Source: Myroides indicus (GTDB taxonomy: Bacteria > Bacteroidota > Bacteroidia > Flavobacteriales > Flavobacteriaceae). Taken from it: a stretch of DNA of 64,000 bases. Positions 26,769 to 37,365 of the stretch are shown here, piece by piece. The notes beneath the pieces are model-generated. The model did not search any database, was not told where the DNA came from, and saw nothing but the letters and a program-made list of their open reading frames with translations. Numbering within the stretch: the stretch's first letter is position 1; every line of letters starts with the position of its first letter. A program made the translations under genes and the position numbers. The stretch spans positions 95,423 to 159,422 of the forward strand of contig NZ_SOAG01000003.1 of the NCBI RefSeq assembly GCF_004364575.1, in the 5' to 3' direction.

Positions 26769-27476
26769 TTATTTCGTTTTAGACGGTCTTATTTCAATTT
26801 TACTTGGCAAAACACGAGGGTTCAACTTTAGTATATCTACCACTAGTTCTCCTATATCTTCGGGTTGTATTTTCCATGCATCCTTTTCTGATGGTTCATT
26901 ATTGTTAAAATATGTAGAAACCGAACCTGGTAAAATAGTCGTTATCTTAATATCTGAATCTCTCAAGTCAAGCATTGCTGCCTGTGTAAAACCAACAACG
27001 CCAAACTTGCTGGCATTATATCCAGACGCGGTTGCAAAGAAGTTTATACCTGCTAAACTGGCAATACTTATAAAATACCCTTTTGTTTTTTTCAATTCTG
27101 CAATACTAGCTTTCAAAGTATAAAAAGTTCCAGTTAAATTAGTATCAATCATAGTATGCCAATCCTCAATTTTGAGATCTTCAACCGGTTTAAAAATACC
27201 TATACCTGCATTAGCAATAACAACATCTAATTGTCCGAAATGTTCAATAATTTTATTTATTGCATTTTGTTCATCATCAAAATTTTTCACATCAGATTGG
27301 ATAGGCAATACATTATCTGAAGAGCCTAATGATTGAGCAATTTCTTTTGCCATTTCATAATTTCTTCCTGATAGGGCTATTCTATAATTATTTTGTAATA
27401 AAGCATATGCAATTCCTCTCCCTATTCCTTTTGTTCCGCCTGTTATATATGCTACTTTTTTAACTGATTTTTCCAT
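26769..27476 (-). CDS. short-chain dehydrogenase/reductase
   Basis: A 235-residue SDR of classical type: cofactor site TGGTKGIGRG, NAG motif in IANAGIGIF, active-site Ser (ISIASLAG) and YNASK catalytic Tyr-Lys. It reduces or oxidises a carbonyl/alcohol with NAD(P)(H); the substrate is unknown. It is co-transcribed with the DoxX gene, which suggests a common redox role. Confidence 0.9.
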   Translation of the reverse strand: MEKSVKKVAYITGGTKGIGRGIAYALLQNNYRIALSGRNYEMAKEIAQSLGSSDNVLPIQSDVKNFDDEQNAINKIIEHFGQLDVVIANAGIGIFKPVEDLKIEDWHTMIDTNLTGTFYTLKASIAELKKTKGYFISIASLAGINFFATASGYNASKFGVVGFTQAAMLDLRDSDIKITTILPGSVSTYFNNNEPSEKDAWKIQPEDIGELVVDILKLNPRVLPSKIEIRPSKTK

Positions 27477-27644
27477 CTTATTATTTATTTATACAATCCT
27501 CTAACATCTAAATTATTCAAAAACACCTTACAATTTAGGCAACTCTTTATTTGTCAACTAATTTAAAAGTAATTTTTAAATAAATTGGTCAAGCCTGATA
27601 AAAATTTTAATTTAGCGGACATTATAAAACCAGAATCTCAAAAC

Positions 27645-29837
27645 ATGAAAAAACGATCTTTAGTTTTCTTTTTGTTGGTTAGTAATTTATTATTTGCACA
27701 ACGAAACTTAACAATAGCTGAAGCTACATACGGACAATTTTTACAATTTTCCCCAGAAAAATACAATCGTCCGAGCTGGAAAAATGATGATACCTTTACA
27801 TTTATTACAAAAACGAACGATAGCCTTATTGCCAAAAGCAAAACAAACAATTGGGATTCTTACTTAATTTTAACTGCTGAGGAACTATATGCCAACTTAG
27901 AAAGCAATTTTAAAAATTCTTCATTTAACTTTACAACACTTCCTTCTGACTTGAAATGGATAAGCGATAATGAAATTTCGTTTTCTGTAACTGATAAAGC
28001 AAGCTCAAAAAAATATTTGATATACTACAATACCCAAGAACAAAAAGTAATAAACAGTTTCGTTTATAAAAGTAATGGGGCTGAAGAAACTGTATCTAGA
28101 AATAAAGATTTTGTGGCTTGGCTGGATGATAATAATATTATCATTACTGATAATAAAGGATCTAATATCGAGGTTACCAATGACCCTGTTTTAGATATAA
28201 TAAATGGCAGTCATAATACACACCGGGAAGAATTTGGGATAGATAAAGGAATGTGGTGGAGTCCCAAACAAGATCAGCTTTTATATTACAGAAAAGACCA
28301 AAGTATGGTTACAAACTACCCTTTACCCCAATGGAGTAGCCGAGTTACAGCAATAAAAAACATAAAATATCCCATGACAGGAATGACTAATGAAAAAGTT
28401 TCTTTAGTTATTTTTGATGTTTACACCAATAAAAAAGTTACCTTACAAACAGGAGAACAAGACCAGTTTTTAACCATGGTAACCTGGGATCCTTCGGGAA
28501 ATTATATTTATGTGGGTATTCTAAATAGAGAACAAAATCATTTAAAAGTAAATAAATATAATGCTGCTACTGGAATTTTTGAACAAACTTTGTTTGAAGA
28601 GAGTTCTAAAACTTATACAGAACCTTCACAAGGATTAGTATTTAACCCTGCTGACAGCAAAACATTCTTATATTTTTCAGATAACGAAGGATATAGACAA
28701 ATGTACTTATACAATACAGAAGGCAAGTTAATTAAATCGCTGGGGCATGAAGATGTTATTGTTTCTGATTTTTTAGGTTTTGACAAAGAGGGTAAAAATG
28801 CTTTTTATATTGGTGTGACTAATCAAGGGCTAGACCGCCAGCTTTTTAAAGTAAATCTGAAAAAAGGGAAAACGGAACAAATAACCGAAATATCAGGTAC
28901 ACACACAATAGTTTTAAACAACAGTAAAACGCTTTTTGTCGATCAGTTTAACAATACTGAAACTCCTAATCAGACCAAATTAGTTAATCTAGAAAATAAA
29001 AAAGAAATAAAACTCATCAATGCTAAAAATCCGTATCAGGGAATAATTAATATGCCAAAAATGGATTTGATTACAATTACTGCCGAAGACGATAAAACTC
29101 CTTTAAACGGAAGAATTATTTATCCTTCTAATTTTGACGCAAATAAAAAATATCCGGTTATGGTTTATGTATATGGCGGCCCACATGCTCAGCTGATAAC
29201 CAACTCATGGTTAGGAGGAGCTTCCTTATTTTTTCACTACATGGCTCAACAAGGTTATATAGTTTTCACTATTGACAACAGAGGAAGTTTTAACAGAGGA
29301 CGAGATTTTGAGCATGTGATTCATAGACAATTAGGACAAATCGAAATGGCAGATCAATTAAAAGGAATAGAGTATTTAAAATCCCTTTCTTTTGTAAATT
29401 CTGAAAAAATTGGAGTGTATGGCTGGAGTTTTGGAGGCTTTATGACAACAACCTTATCCGTTCATCATCCCGAAATTTTTAAAGTAGGCGTTGCGGGAGG
29501 TCCAGTAATGGATTGGAAATATTATGAAATAATGTATGGTGAACGATATATGGATACACCTAAAGAAAATCAGGAAGGTTACGAAAAAACCAGTTTAATT
29601 AATAAAGCCGATAAATTAAAAAACAAATTGCTGATTATTCATGGAGCTCAAGATCCTGTAGTAGTTCAACAACATTCGATGGAGTTTATAGAAGCTTGTA
29701 TCAAAGCTAACAAACAAGTAGATTATTTCTTATATCCAACACATGAACATAATGTAAGCGGAATCGATCGAGTACATTTAAACACTAAAATAGCCAATTA
29801 CTTTTTTGACTTTTTAGCTGAGCCTGCAAAAAATTAA
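27645..29837 (+). CDS. dipeptidyl-peptidase IV-type S9 serine peptidase
   Basis: A 730-residue exported peptidase. A signal peptide (KKRSLVFFLLVSNLLFAQ) precedes the beta-propeller (DPPIV N-terminal region) and an alpha/beta-hydrolase domain. The catalytic triad is visible: S595 in GWSFGG, Asp near 670 in HGAQDPVVV and His in THEHNV near 700. It cleaves X-Pro dipeptides from peptides in the periplasm, part of protein feeding. I start at the ATG at 27645; a TTG 60 bp earlier gives no signal peptide at the start. Confidence 0.92.
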   Translation: MKKRSLVFFLLVSNLLFAQRNLTIAEATYGQFLQFSPEKYNRPSWKNDDTFTFITKTNDSLIAKSKTNNWDSYLILTAEELYANLESNFKNSSFNFTTLPSDLKWISDNEISFSVTDKASSKKYLIYYNTQEQKVINSFVYKSNGAEETVSRNKDFVAWLDDNNIIITDNKGSNIEVTNDPVLDIINGSHNTHREEFGIDKGMWWSPKQDQLLYYRKDQSMVTNYPLPQWSSRVTAIKNIKYPMTGMTNEKVSLVIFDVYTNKKVTLQTGEQDQFLTMVTWDPSGNYIYVGILNREQNHLKVNKYNAATGIFEQTLFEESSKTYTEPSQGLVFNPADSKTFLYFSDNEGYRQMYLYNTEGKLIKSLGHEDVIVSDFLGFDKEGKNAFYIGVTNQGLDRQLFKVNLKKGKTEQITEISGTHTIVLNNSKTLFVDQFNNTETPNQTKLVNLENKKEIKLINAKNPYQGIINMPKMDLITITAEDDKTPLNGRIIYPSNFDANKKYPVMVYVYGGPHAQLITNSWLGGASLFFHYMAQQGYIVFTIDNRGSFNRGRDFEHVIHRQLGQIEMADQLKGIEYLKSLSFVNSEKIGVYGWSFGGFMTTTLSVHHPEIFKVGVAGGPVMDWKYYEIMYGERYMDTPKENQEGYEKTSLINKADKLKNKLLIIHGAQDPVVVQQHSMEFIEACIKANKQVDYFLYPTHEHNVSGIDRVHLNTKIANYFFDFLAEPAKN

Positions 29838-29862
29838 AAACTAAAATTATTAACGATATAAA

Positions 29863-29893
29863 AAGCCATCTGTCTTCAGATGGCTTTTTATAT
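29863..29893 (+). terminator. terminator after the S9 peptidase
   Basis: AAAAAGCCATCTG-TCTT-CAGATGGCTTTTT is a perfect hairpin with a T run. Confidence 0.88.
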
Positions 29894-29948
29894 TAAATGA
29901 AAATTACACAAAAAAATTCGCATAATTTAATGTTTTTTTAACTTAAAT

Positions 29949-29978
29949 TTGCTAATAAATAATTTATATGTACTTTCG
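29949..29978 (+). promoter_or_regulatory. promoter of the M48 peptidase operon
   Basis: TTG at 29949-29951 and TACTTTCG at 29971-29978 (one mismatch to TAnnTTTG) with 19 bp between them. The leader would be about 60 nt. Confidence 0.6.
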
Positions 29979-30043
29979 TCACACCTAAAAATAAATCACT
30001 TTTTATACTCTATCAACTGGAATTTTTATAAATACTTTATTAA

Positions 30044-31333
30044 ATGAAATCTATTTATATCATTATACTTTTTTTAATATCAATCAATATTTCGGCTCAA
30101 GAGATTATACTATTGGATACACTACACTTACAAGATAAAAAAAAATTAAAAGATAAATATAACGAACGTAAAAGCCTCTTTTTATCTCAACTCAATCATA
30201 TTCACGATAAAAAAGAAGTAAAGGAAATTAAGGCTATTTTTGAAGAAAATTATAAAGATATCAACAATAAAATTGACAGGAATGAACTCATATTTGATTC
30301 TCCTTTAAATAATTACTTAAACGATCTCGGTGTATCTATCCAAAAAGAAAACCCTGAGATTCCTAAAAACATTTCTATACTTATATCTCGAGAATATAGT
30401 ATAAATGCCTTTAATCGAGGTGAAGGAACAATTATAGTTAATAATTATTTGCTTAATGCTTTAGATCACGAAGATCAATTGGTTTATATTCTTTGCCACG
30501 AAATGGCACATCAAACTTTAAATCACGTACTTGAATCGGTAACAAAACATGTACAATCAAATAATTCTCTTGAGTTAAAAAAACAAACAAAACAATTAAA
30601 AAAACAGAAATATAACCAAAAAACCAAGGCAGAAAATCTATTGATGGAAATTGCTTATAAAAACTCTGCTATAAATAGAGCAAAAGAATTACAGGCAGAT
30701 TCTTTGGGATATGTGTTTTATTCCAGATTAAATCGCGATCCCTATCAAGTAGTTAAAACACTTGAAATACTTAGAGACTCTGACAAAGAAGGAGATTCTA
30801 TAACCATAAAAGATTACGAAAAGCTATTCACTTCTTTTAAGCTTCAAACTAAAGAACAATGGTTTAAAATGGAAAGTTTTGATCAGTATAATTATCAAAA
30901 AAACACAAAATTTAACACAGATTCTTTGAGCACGCATCCAAATTGTGATATTCGAATAGAAAAACTAGTTAACCATTCGCCAGAAATAAAAAAAACAATT
31001 CAACAACTTGCCCCTTCATCAGACACATTTTTAAAATGGCAAAAAAGCGCTGTATACCAAAATATTCAAAACGAATATTTTGCCAAGAATTATGGAAATA
31101 GTTTGTATGAAGCACTGAAACTTTATAATAGAAAACCCGACCCATTACTTAAAAAGTGGATTGGTTTAAACTTTATAAAATTGTATGAAGCCAAAAAAAG
31201 CTACGAACTAAACAAATATATAAGTCAGGTTAATATTGCAAAATACACGCATAGCTACAACCTCTTCAGCACTTTTATCTTCAATTTGACTCTTTCTGAT
31301 TTAGAAACAATTTGTAAGAGTTTTAATTCATAA
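30044..31333 (+). CDS. M48-family metallopeptidase, exported
   Basis: A 429-residue exported protein (signal peptide ending SINISAQE). The zinc motif HExxH is present as H152-E-M-A-H156 in ILCHEMAHQTLNH, and the third-ligand block AKELQADSLGYVF follows, as in M48 enzymes. It should act on proteins in the periplasm or envelope. A lysine-rich helix (about 165-195) sits between the two motifs. It leads a two-gene operon with the exported protein downstream (19 bp). Confidence 0.88.
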   Translation: MKSIYIIILFLISINISAQEIILLDTLHLQDKKKLKDKYNERKSLFLSQLNHIHDKKEVKEIKAIFEENYKDINNKIDRNELIFDSPLNNYLNDLGVSIQKENPEIPKNISILISREYSINAFNRGEGTIIVNNYLLNALDHEDQLVYILCHEMAHQTLNHVLESVTKHVQSNNSLELKKQTKQLKKQKYNQKTKAENLLMEIAYKNSAINRAKELQADSLGYVFYSRLNRDPYQVVKTLEILRDSDKEGDSITIKDYEKLFTSFKLQTKEQWFKMESFDQYNYQKNTKFNTDSLSTHPNCDIRIEKLVNHSPEIKKTIQQLAPSSDTFLKWQKSAVYQNIQNEYFAKNYGNSLYEALKLYNRKPDPLLKKWIGLNFIKLYEAKKSYELNKYISQVNIAKYTHSYNLFSTFIFNLTLSDLETICKSFNS

Positions 31334-31352
31334 TCACCTTTAAAAAACAATA

Positions 31353-32987
31353 ATGAAAAAAGCAATTTTATTTTTAGTACTACTTCTCGGTATAACAGCA
31401 CAAAGTCAGGTAGTTGATCTACAAGAACTATCTAACGGAGAACTTATACAATCACAGCCTTTATACAACAAGACACAAGATGATATCTATGGATATTTTT
31501 TTATTTTTAAAAAAGACAGGGTAGATAAAAAAGAGTTTTTATATGAATACACATTGTTAGACAAAAATCTAAACAAAGTGCTTTCCGGAAACTTTGTTGA
31601 AAAATTGGGAGATTACGGAAAATTTATTATAGTAAACGGAATTTACCGAGAGGGCTATATTACTTTCAAAATAGATGAAAAATTTGCAGAAATCGGCGTA
31701 AAAATTCGCACTAAATACAGAATTTTAGACATCAAAGAAAATACCATATCGGATGCGTTTGTTTTGTCAAAAGAACTTAAAAAGGTTTATAATGAACCGT
31801 CAAAATCGATTAAAGAAAGTACTGTATTTACGTTTTATCCAAACTCTTTTGGCTATCATTTACTTACTCCTTTAGAAAATAATGCGGAAAGTGGTATGTA
31901 TGCTTTAATGCCAAAAGAAGGTGATAAAGAATCAAGAGTACGAGGAATTTCCTATTTTAATGAACAATTAAATCCTTTGTGGTCTTTTAGCTTTAATCAA
32001 AAAGGGAAAAGAAAACAATATGAGGAAGTTTTTTTCTTAAATAATAAAATTCATTCTAACATTTTAGTTGGCAGAAGATTGTATAATGGATCAGCAAATC
32101 AAAAATTAAGAGAAAAAGGAGAGATATTCAATACCTTTTTATTTTTCAATAAAGACACTGGAAAACTTATCAGCGAATTTTCTCCTTTCGGAAATAAAAA
32201 AGCAGATGAAACAGAAGTAAAAGATGTATCTAATATCAACATCTTTTTAGATTCAGATAAAAAAGTCACCTTTTTAAATCGCATAATGAGTTCTAAAGTA
32301 AAAAAGTTTACTTTGGATGAAGAAAAAATTATTGGATTCTCAAGATCAGAATATGATATTGCAACTGGAAAAGAATTGAGTCGACATATTTTTACATGGG
32401 ACAAATTATCTGAACATCTTAATATTAATGAACACGGCTATATAAAAGAAAAAGGAGAGCCTAATAGTTATTTATATTTACACGATGTAATTTTAAAATC
32501 TGACGGAAATCTCATATTCATTACGGAACAATATAAAACTCTAACAGGCACTTTGCTTGTAGGCGGTTCGCAAGGTGTAAAAATAAGTGATATGATTCTT
32601 TTTGAAGTAGATAAAAATATGGCATTGGTAAAATTTCAAAAAATTGAAAAAGAAATAACCAATTATAGAGTTGGTATAAAAATGGACGGTACGACAGCCA
32701 ACCAGTATGGAGCTTTTGATTATGCCGGATATCAAGATTTAAGAAACGATGATTTTTTAATCTATTATTACAACAAACAAAGACCGGAGAACGGAGGCAA
32801 AAAACAAAATACATTAGGTATAATTTCTTACATAGACGGAAACTTTACAGAACAAAAACTCCCTTTGAAATCAAAAGACGGAAGTGAGCTAGTGATAGTT
32901 CCTGCTAAAAAAGGATATATTATGATTGTCGAAAAATTTAAAGATAATACAAAGGGGCTTGAAATTCGTTTAGAAAAAGTAAATTAA
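31353..32987 (+). CDS. exported protein of unknown function (544 aa)
   Basis: A 544-residue protein with a signal peptide (KAILFLVLLLGITAQSQ). It is beta-rich without a sign of catalytic residues and could be a propeller-like fold, but I do not see regular repeats. I think it is one of the large DUF-type exported families of Flavobacteria (DUF6770 is possible, not proven). It is translationally close to the M48 peptidase, so they may act together in envelope proteolysis. Confidence 0.65.
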   Translation: MKKAILFLVLLLGITAQSQVVDLQELSNGELIQSQPLYNKTQDDIYGYFFIFKKDRVDKKEFLYEYTLLDKNLNKVLSGNFVEKLGDYGKFIIVNGIYREGYITFKIDEKFAEIGVKIRTKYRILDIKENTISDAFVLSKELKKVYNEPSKSIKESTVFTFYPNSFGYHLLTPLENNAESGMYALMPKEGDKESRVRGISYFNEQLNPLWSFSFNQKGKRKQYEEVFFLNNKIHSNILVGRRLYNGSANQKLREKGEIFNTFLFFNKDTGKLISEFSPFGNKKADETEVKDVSNINIFLDSDKKVTFLNRIMSSKVKKFTLDEEKIIGFSRSEYDIATGKELSRHIFTWDKLSEHLNINEHGYIKEKGEPNSYLYLHDVILKSDGNLIFITEQYKTLTGTLLVGGSQGVKISDMILFEVDKNMALVKFQKIEKEITNYRVGIKMDGTTANQYGAFDYAGYQDLRNDDFLIYYYNKQRPENGGKKQNTLGIISYIDGNFTEQKLPLKSKDGSELVIVPAKKGYIMIVEKFKDNTKGLEIRLEKVN

Positions 32988-32992
32988 AAATT

Positions 32993-33034
32993 AAAAAGCC
33001 TAACAGTTTTATTTTAAACTGTTAGGCTTTTTTA
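32993..33034 (+). terminator. terminator after the exported-protein gene
   Basis: AAAAAGCCTAACAGTTT and AAACTGTTAGGCTTTTTT form a long stem with T run. Confidence 0.88.
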
Positions 33035-33045
33035 CATTACTTTTC

Positions 33046-33122
33046 TGGTGGAGAATAAGGGAGTCGAACCCTTGACCTTTTGGCTGCCAGCCAAACGCTC
33101 TAGCCAACTGAGCTAATCCCCC
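33046..33122 (-). tRNA. tRNA-Ala (anticodon GGC)
   Basis: A full cloverleaf reads 5' GGGGGAT acceptor, D-arm TAGCTCAGTTGGCTAGAGC, anticodon loop CTGGCAG (GGC) and T-arm GGGTTCGACTCCC, with CCA encoded. The G3-U70 pair of the acceptor stem, the alanine identity mark, is present. Confidence 0.93.
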
Positions 33123-33197
33123 ATTTATTATACAGTGCGAATATACTACTTCATATTAAATATACAAAACCAAAATAGCAGAATTTATTTATGATAC

Positions 33198-33239
33198 AAA
33201 ACAGAGAAAAGCCAAGATTTATTTTTCTCTGTTTTGTAT
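33198..33239 (-). terminator. terminator after the transaldolase-like gene
   Basis: ACAAAACAGAGAAAA and its complement around GCCAAGATTTA form a hairpin 11 bp after the stop of the gene at 33250. Confidence 0.75.
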
Positions 33240-33249
33240 AAATTCACAT

Positions 33250-33906
33250 CTATTTATTGCCTTTAGCATAATCTGCTAAAAACTGTGCCAAACCATTGTC
33301 TGTCAAAGGATGTTTTAGTAATCCTAAAATAGCAGACAAAGGACCGGTCATTACATCGGCACCAATTTTAGCACAATTTACAATATGCATAGTATGACGT
33401 ACAGATGCAGCTAAAATCTCTGTTTCAAATCCGTAATTATCGTAAATCTGACGGATTTCTTCTATTAAAATCAAGCCATCCGTAGAAATATCATCAAGCC
33501 TTCCGATAAAAGGAGAAACGTAAGTCGCTCCTGCTTTAGCCGCTAATAATGCTTGTCCCGCAGAAAAAACTAAAGTAACGTTTGTTTTAATTCCTTTTGA
33601 GGAAAAATATTTACAAGCTTTGATTCCTTCCTGAGTCATAGGAAGTTTCACTACAATCTGCGAATTCAAAGCAGCCAACTCCTCTCCTTCTTTAATCATT
33701 CCGTCGTAGTCAACCGAAATCACTTCTGCACTTACATCACCGTCAACAATATTGCAGATGGCTTTATAGTGATTCAAAATATTTTCAGCCCCTGTAATTC
33801 CTTCTTTTGCCATTAAAGACGGATTGGTCGTAACTCCATCCAAAACTCCAAGAGATTGAGCTTCTTTTATTTGCTCTAAATTAGCGGTATCAATAAAAAA
33901 TTTCAT
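33250..33906 (-). CDS. fsa: transaldolase-like fructose-6-phosphate aldolase
   Basis: A 218-residue TIM-barrel enzyme of the short transaldolase family (TalC/MipB/Fsa). Conserved blocks are [33 protein letters not shown] with the Schiff-base Lys, [19 protein letters not shown] and SPFIGRLDD. It splits or forms fructose 6-phosphate, or acts as transaldolase in the pentose phosphate route. Sequence cannot fix which. Single gene. Confidence 0.92.
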   Translation of the reverse strand: MKFFIDTANLEQIKEAQSLGVLDGVTTNPSLMAKEGITGAENILNHYKAICNIVDGDVSAEVISVDYDGMIKEGEELAALNSQIVVKLPMTQEGIKACKYFSSKGIKTNVTLVFSAGQALLAAKAGATYVSPFIGRLDDISTDGLILIEEIRQIYDNYGFETEILAASVRHTMHIVNCAKIGADVMTGPLSAILGLLKHPLTDNGLAQFLADYAKGNK

Positions 33907-33978
33907 AATTATATAACTTAAAATGAATTATGTTTCTGTTCAAAAATACGACTTATATATTTGACTAATTATACTTTT

Positions 33979-34788
33979 TTAGCTTTTTATTTTGTAATGA
34001 TTCATCAAAAGTTTTTCGTAAACTTTTCCAGGGAGAATCTTTTTGAGAAATAGAGAAAACTTTTGCAGTGGCTCACCAACCACGTATCTTACTTTAGGTC
34101 TTTTTATTTGCATAATTTTATATATGGCTTTTGCCATATCTGCTGGATCTCCTCCTTTATCAACATGCTTGTTCATCATATCTAATGACATTTGATAAAC
34201 TTCTTTATAAGCAGAATCTTTTAAAACAGGTGAATGATAACGTCCTGCAGCTATATTAGTTGCAAAGTCCCCCGGAGCTACATTGGTAACTTCAATATTA
34301 AAAGGTTTGAGTTCCATTCTCAATGCCTCAGTAATCATCTCTAAAGCGCTTTTAGAAGATGAATATACCCCTCTGAAAGGCAATCCCATATAACCGGCAA
34401 TAGAAGTAACATTTATTACTAACCCTGAATTTTGCCGACGCATTACTGGCAAAACAGCCTTTATTACTTCTATCGGTCCAAAAACATTAGTCTTAAAATT
34501 ATTCAGGATCTCCTCTGTTGCAATTTCTTCTATTGCGCCGGTAATTCCCACACCAGCATTATTAATCAGTACATCAATCTTGTTTTCTTTTGCTAAAATT
34601 TCCTCAATTGCATTTTGTATACTTTGTGTGTCCCTGACATCTAATTTTACCAAAGTAAATTGAGAAGCAGTTACTTTTTGTGGATTACGACTTGTTCCGT
34701 AAACTCTATATCCTTTTAAGGTCAAAAACTCTCCAATGCACTTTCCTATTCCGGATGATCCTCCGGTTATTAAAACAACTTTACTCAT
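33979..34788 (-). CDS. short-chain dehydrogenase/reductase
   Basis: A 269-residue classical SDR: GGSSGIGKCIG cofactor loop, NNAGVGITG, NVTSIAGYMG with catalytic Ser, and YSSSKSALE with Tyr and Lys. It is longer at the C-terminus than the average, with a basic tail that may touch the membrane. Substrate unknown; such enzymes often act on ketones or lipids. It is divergent from the M28 peptidase. Confidence 0.9.
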   Translation of the reverse strand: MSKVVLITGGSSGIGKCIGEFLTLKGYRVYGTSRNPQKVTASQFTLVKLDVRDTQSIQNAIEEILAKENKIDVLINNAGVGITGAIEEIATEEILNNFKTNVFGPIEVIKAVLPVMRRQNSGLVINVTSIAGYMGLPFRGVYSSSKSALEMITEALRMELKPFNIEVTNVAPGDFATNIAAGRYHSPVLKDSAYKEVYQMSLDMMNKHVDKGGDPADMAKAIYKIMQIKRPKVRYVVGEPLQKFSLFLKKILPGKVYEKLLMNHYKIKS

Positions 34789-34860
34789 TAATCACTCCTT
34801 ATTTTAACAAAGATAATACTCTGTATGTTTTTAAGTTCAAAAATATTTTTAATTATTTAA

Positions 34861-34868
34861 TATATTTG
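34861..34868 (+). promoter_or_regulatory. -7 box of the M28 peptidase gene
   Basis: TATATTTG, a perfect TAnnTTTG, lies 29 bp before the ATG at 34898. Confidence 0.55.
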
Positions 34869-34897
34869 TCCACATAGTTTTACAATTTACATTAAAA

Positions 34898-35935
34898 ATG
34901 ATTAAGAAACATCTTATAGTATCCGGTTTTTGGGGAGTATTTCTTTTGCTGACAAGCTGTAAAACCCAACAAGATTCATTGCTTCCACCTGATAATCAAA
35001 CCCCAACAACTTATTGGAAAAACATTCATGAAGATTCACTGGCAAAAAATCTTAACATACTGGCTTCTGCAGAGTTTGAAGGAAGAAGAACAGGGGAATT
35101 AGGACAAAAAAGAGCAGCTAATTTTATCGCCGAATATTATAAGCGTTTGGGAATATCGCATCCGAGAGGAACAGCGGATTATTTTCAGGAAATACCCGCA
35201 TCATTTATGCGCAATGCCTCAATGAAGTTAAAAGATAGTGAAAACGTTTGGGCATATATTGAAGGAACCGAAAAACCTGATGAGATACTCATAATTTCAG
35301 CACATTACGATCACTTGGGAATTTTGCTGGATCAGATTTATTTTGGAGCTGATGACAATGCATCGGGAACTGTGGCACTTATGGAAATTGCCCGTATTTT
35401 TAAACAGATATATAACCAAGGTATAAAGCCAAAACGCTCTGTTTTATTTTTACATGTTTCTGGAGAAGAATTTGGTTTGTTTGGATCAAAATATTATGTT
35501 GAAAATCCTATTTTCTCTCTCAAAAATACAATTGCCAATCTAAACATTGATATGATAGGACGACGAAGTAAAGAATATACTAAACCCGATGATTACATCT
35601 TTTTAGTCGGATCAAAAAAACTAAGTGATGATCTACATTATTTATCAGAAAAAGCAAATATAGAGTCAGTAAATTTAAGTTTGGATTACAAGTTTGATCA
35701 TGAAAATGATCCGCAACAAATTTATTACCGCTCAGATCACTATAACTTTGCCAAAAATAATATTCCTGTAATTTTTTACTATAACGGAACACATGAAGAT
35801 TATCATCTGCCAACCGACACCCCAGATAAAATAGACTTTCCACTAATGAAAAAACGCGTACAACTCATTTTTGAAACTGCATGGAAACTGGTGAATGAGA
35901 CTGAAAGACCTAAATTGAACTCCAAAACTAATTAA
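34898..35935 (+). CDS. M28-family zinc aminopeptidase, lipoprotein
   Basis: A 345-residue exported enzyme with a lipoprotein signal (lipobox LLLTSC). The two-zinc M28 site is complete: HYDHLG, GADDNASG, GEEFGLFGS, NIDMIGR and SDHYNF. It removes amino acids from the N-termini of peptides outside the cytoplasm. Together with the S9 and M48 enzymes in this part of the window it suggests use of protein as food. Single gene. Confidence 0.92.
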   Translation: MIKKHLIVSGFWGVFLLLTSCKTQQDSLLPPDNQTPTTYWKNIHEDSLAKNLNILASAEFEGRRTGELGQKRAANFIAEYYKRLGISHPRGTADYFQEIPASFMRNASMKLKDSENVWAYIEGTEKPDEILIISAHYDHLGILLDQIYFGADDNASGTVALMEIARIFKQIYNQGIKPKRSVLFLHVSGEEFGLFGSKYYVENPIFSLKNTIANLNIDMIGRRSKEYTKPDDYIFLVGSKKLSDDLHYLSEKANIESVNLSLDYKFDHENDPQQIYYRSDHYNFAKNNIPVIFYYNGTHEDYHLPTDTPDKIDFPLMKKRVQLIFETAWKLVNETERPKLNSKTN

Positions 35936-36399
35936 TACGACTAGTCCTAAAATAGGTTGACAGTTATTACACAAAATTTATATCCGAAGATATCTTATTT
36001 CTTCAGATTTTTTTATACTTTATTTTAGGAATTTTCATATTAAGGACTTGGATACGATCTAAAAGTTATTGTAGAGAAACACTTTTTATTTACGTTTAAA
36101 AGTTCTAGTTCTCGGGTAGAATGACGTTTTTCTCTAGCTCCATAAAAGTGTAAGCTTCCCTAATAATCTACAAGTTTTAGATATGCTTATTCATTGTTTT
36201 TGGAGTCTGAGTATGTTGGGTATAATACTTTTTTTTTCATTGAAGTTCCAAATTGTTCATCTGATGTAATTTCTTTGTGTCCGTTTGTTCCTTGACGAAT
36301 TTGATGGTTTCATAATAAGTTGATTGGGTGCCAACTTATTTCAGGACGAGACAATACAAACCAATAAAAGACAGCCTAATACTGTCCTTTATTGGTTTG
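35936..36399. other. gene-free region with IS3-like scar before tRNA-His
   Basis: A 464-bp interval without an ORF. Near its left end, GTCCTAAAATAGGTTGACAGTT (35945-35966) resembles the terminal segment of the IS3 remnant at 26.2 kb in inverted sense. The rest reads as degenerate coding-like sequence with many stops; I cannot name a transposase in it. A decayed insertion beside the tRNA-His pair is likely. Confidence 0.4.
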
Positions 36400-36474
<75 letters not shown>

Positions 36475-36500
36475 GTTTAATTTTTTTCATACAATATTTG

Positions 36501-36575
<75 letters not shown>

Positions 36576-36642
36576 GTGTTTTTGTTAACGGATGCAAATA
36601 TAAGGATATTTCCTATCCTGTCAAGACTTTTTATATAAAAAA

Positions 36643-37359
36643 TTAAATCAAATCTTCTAAGCTATTGACCGCCAAATATCTTTCTGCTGTAAAACCTTCT
36701 GCAAAATCTTTATTTATCAATCGTCCTAAATCCTTTGCCCGATAAGTTATACTATCTAAGAAGTTTTTAGATGTTATAGGAGTTGAAGGTTCTGTAGAAT
36801 TTTTATCATAAAACTGTGTTCCATAAGCTAATACTGATTCCACTTTTTTCTCAATATATCCAGTAACATCAACCACAAAATCAGGCTCTATATTTCTCCA
36901 TTGAATATAGTGATATACTACTTTTGGGCGCCATTCTGTTTGAAGCTGTCCATTACAAACTGTTTCTATTTTTCTCAACCCTGATAAAAAGCAAGCATCA
37001 GAAACCAGTTTACTTCCTTTTCCGTGATCTATGTGTCTATCATCAATTGCATTGCACAATACGATCTCAGGTCTGTATTTCCTAATCATTTTAATGATTT
37101 CCAGTTGATGCTTTTCATCGTTTACAAAAAAACCATCTCTAAAGCCAAGATTTTCTCTGATCTGTACTCCCAATATTGTGGCAGCGGCACTTGCTTCCTC
37201 TTCTCTTATTTCTGCAGATCCGCGCGTACCGAGTTCACCTCTTGTCAGATCAACTATTCCTACTTTTTTACCTAGATCAATTTCCTTTGCAATAGTTGCT
37301 CCGCATCCTAACTCCACATCATCTGGATGGGCTCCAAAAGCTAATATATCTAATTTCAT
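36643..37359 (-). CDS. bshB1: bacillithiol biosynthesis deacetylase BshB1
   Basis: A 238-residue zinc hydrolase of the LmbE/PIG-L fold. GAHPDDVELGCG gives the zinc-binding AHPDD block, and DRHIDHG and the GFRDGFF block are typical of BshB1. It removes acetyl from GlcNAc-malate in the second step of bacillithiol synthesis, the low-molecular-weight thiol of Firmicutes and Bacteroidota. It follows the isochorismate synthase gene by 6 bp, so they share a transcript. Length is normal. Confidence 0.93.
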   Translation of the reverse strand: MKLDILAFGAHPDDVELGCGATIAKEIDLGKKVGIVDLTRGELGTRGSAEIREEEASAAATILGVQIRENLGFRDGFFVNDEKHQLEIIKMIRKYRPEIVLCNAIDDRHIDHGKGSKLVSDACFLSGLRKIETVCNGQLQTEWRPKVVYHYIQWRNIEPDFVVDVTGYIEKKVESVLAYGTQFYDKNSTEPSTPITSKNFLDSITYRAKDLGRLINKDFAEGFTAERYLAVNSLEDLI

Positions 37360-37365
37360 ATTCTA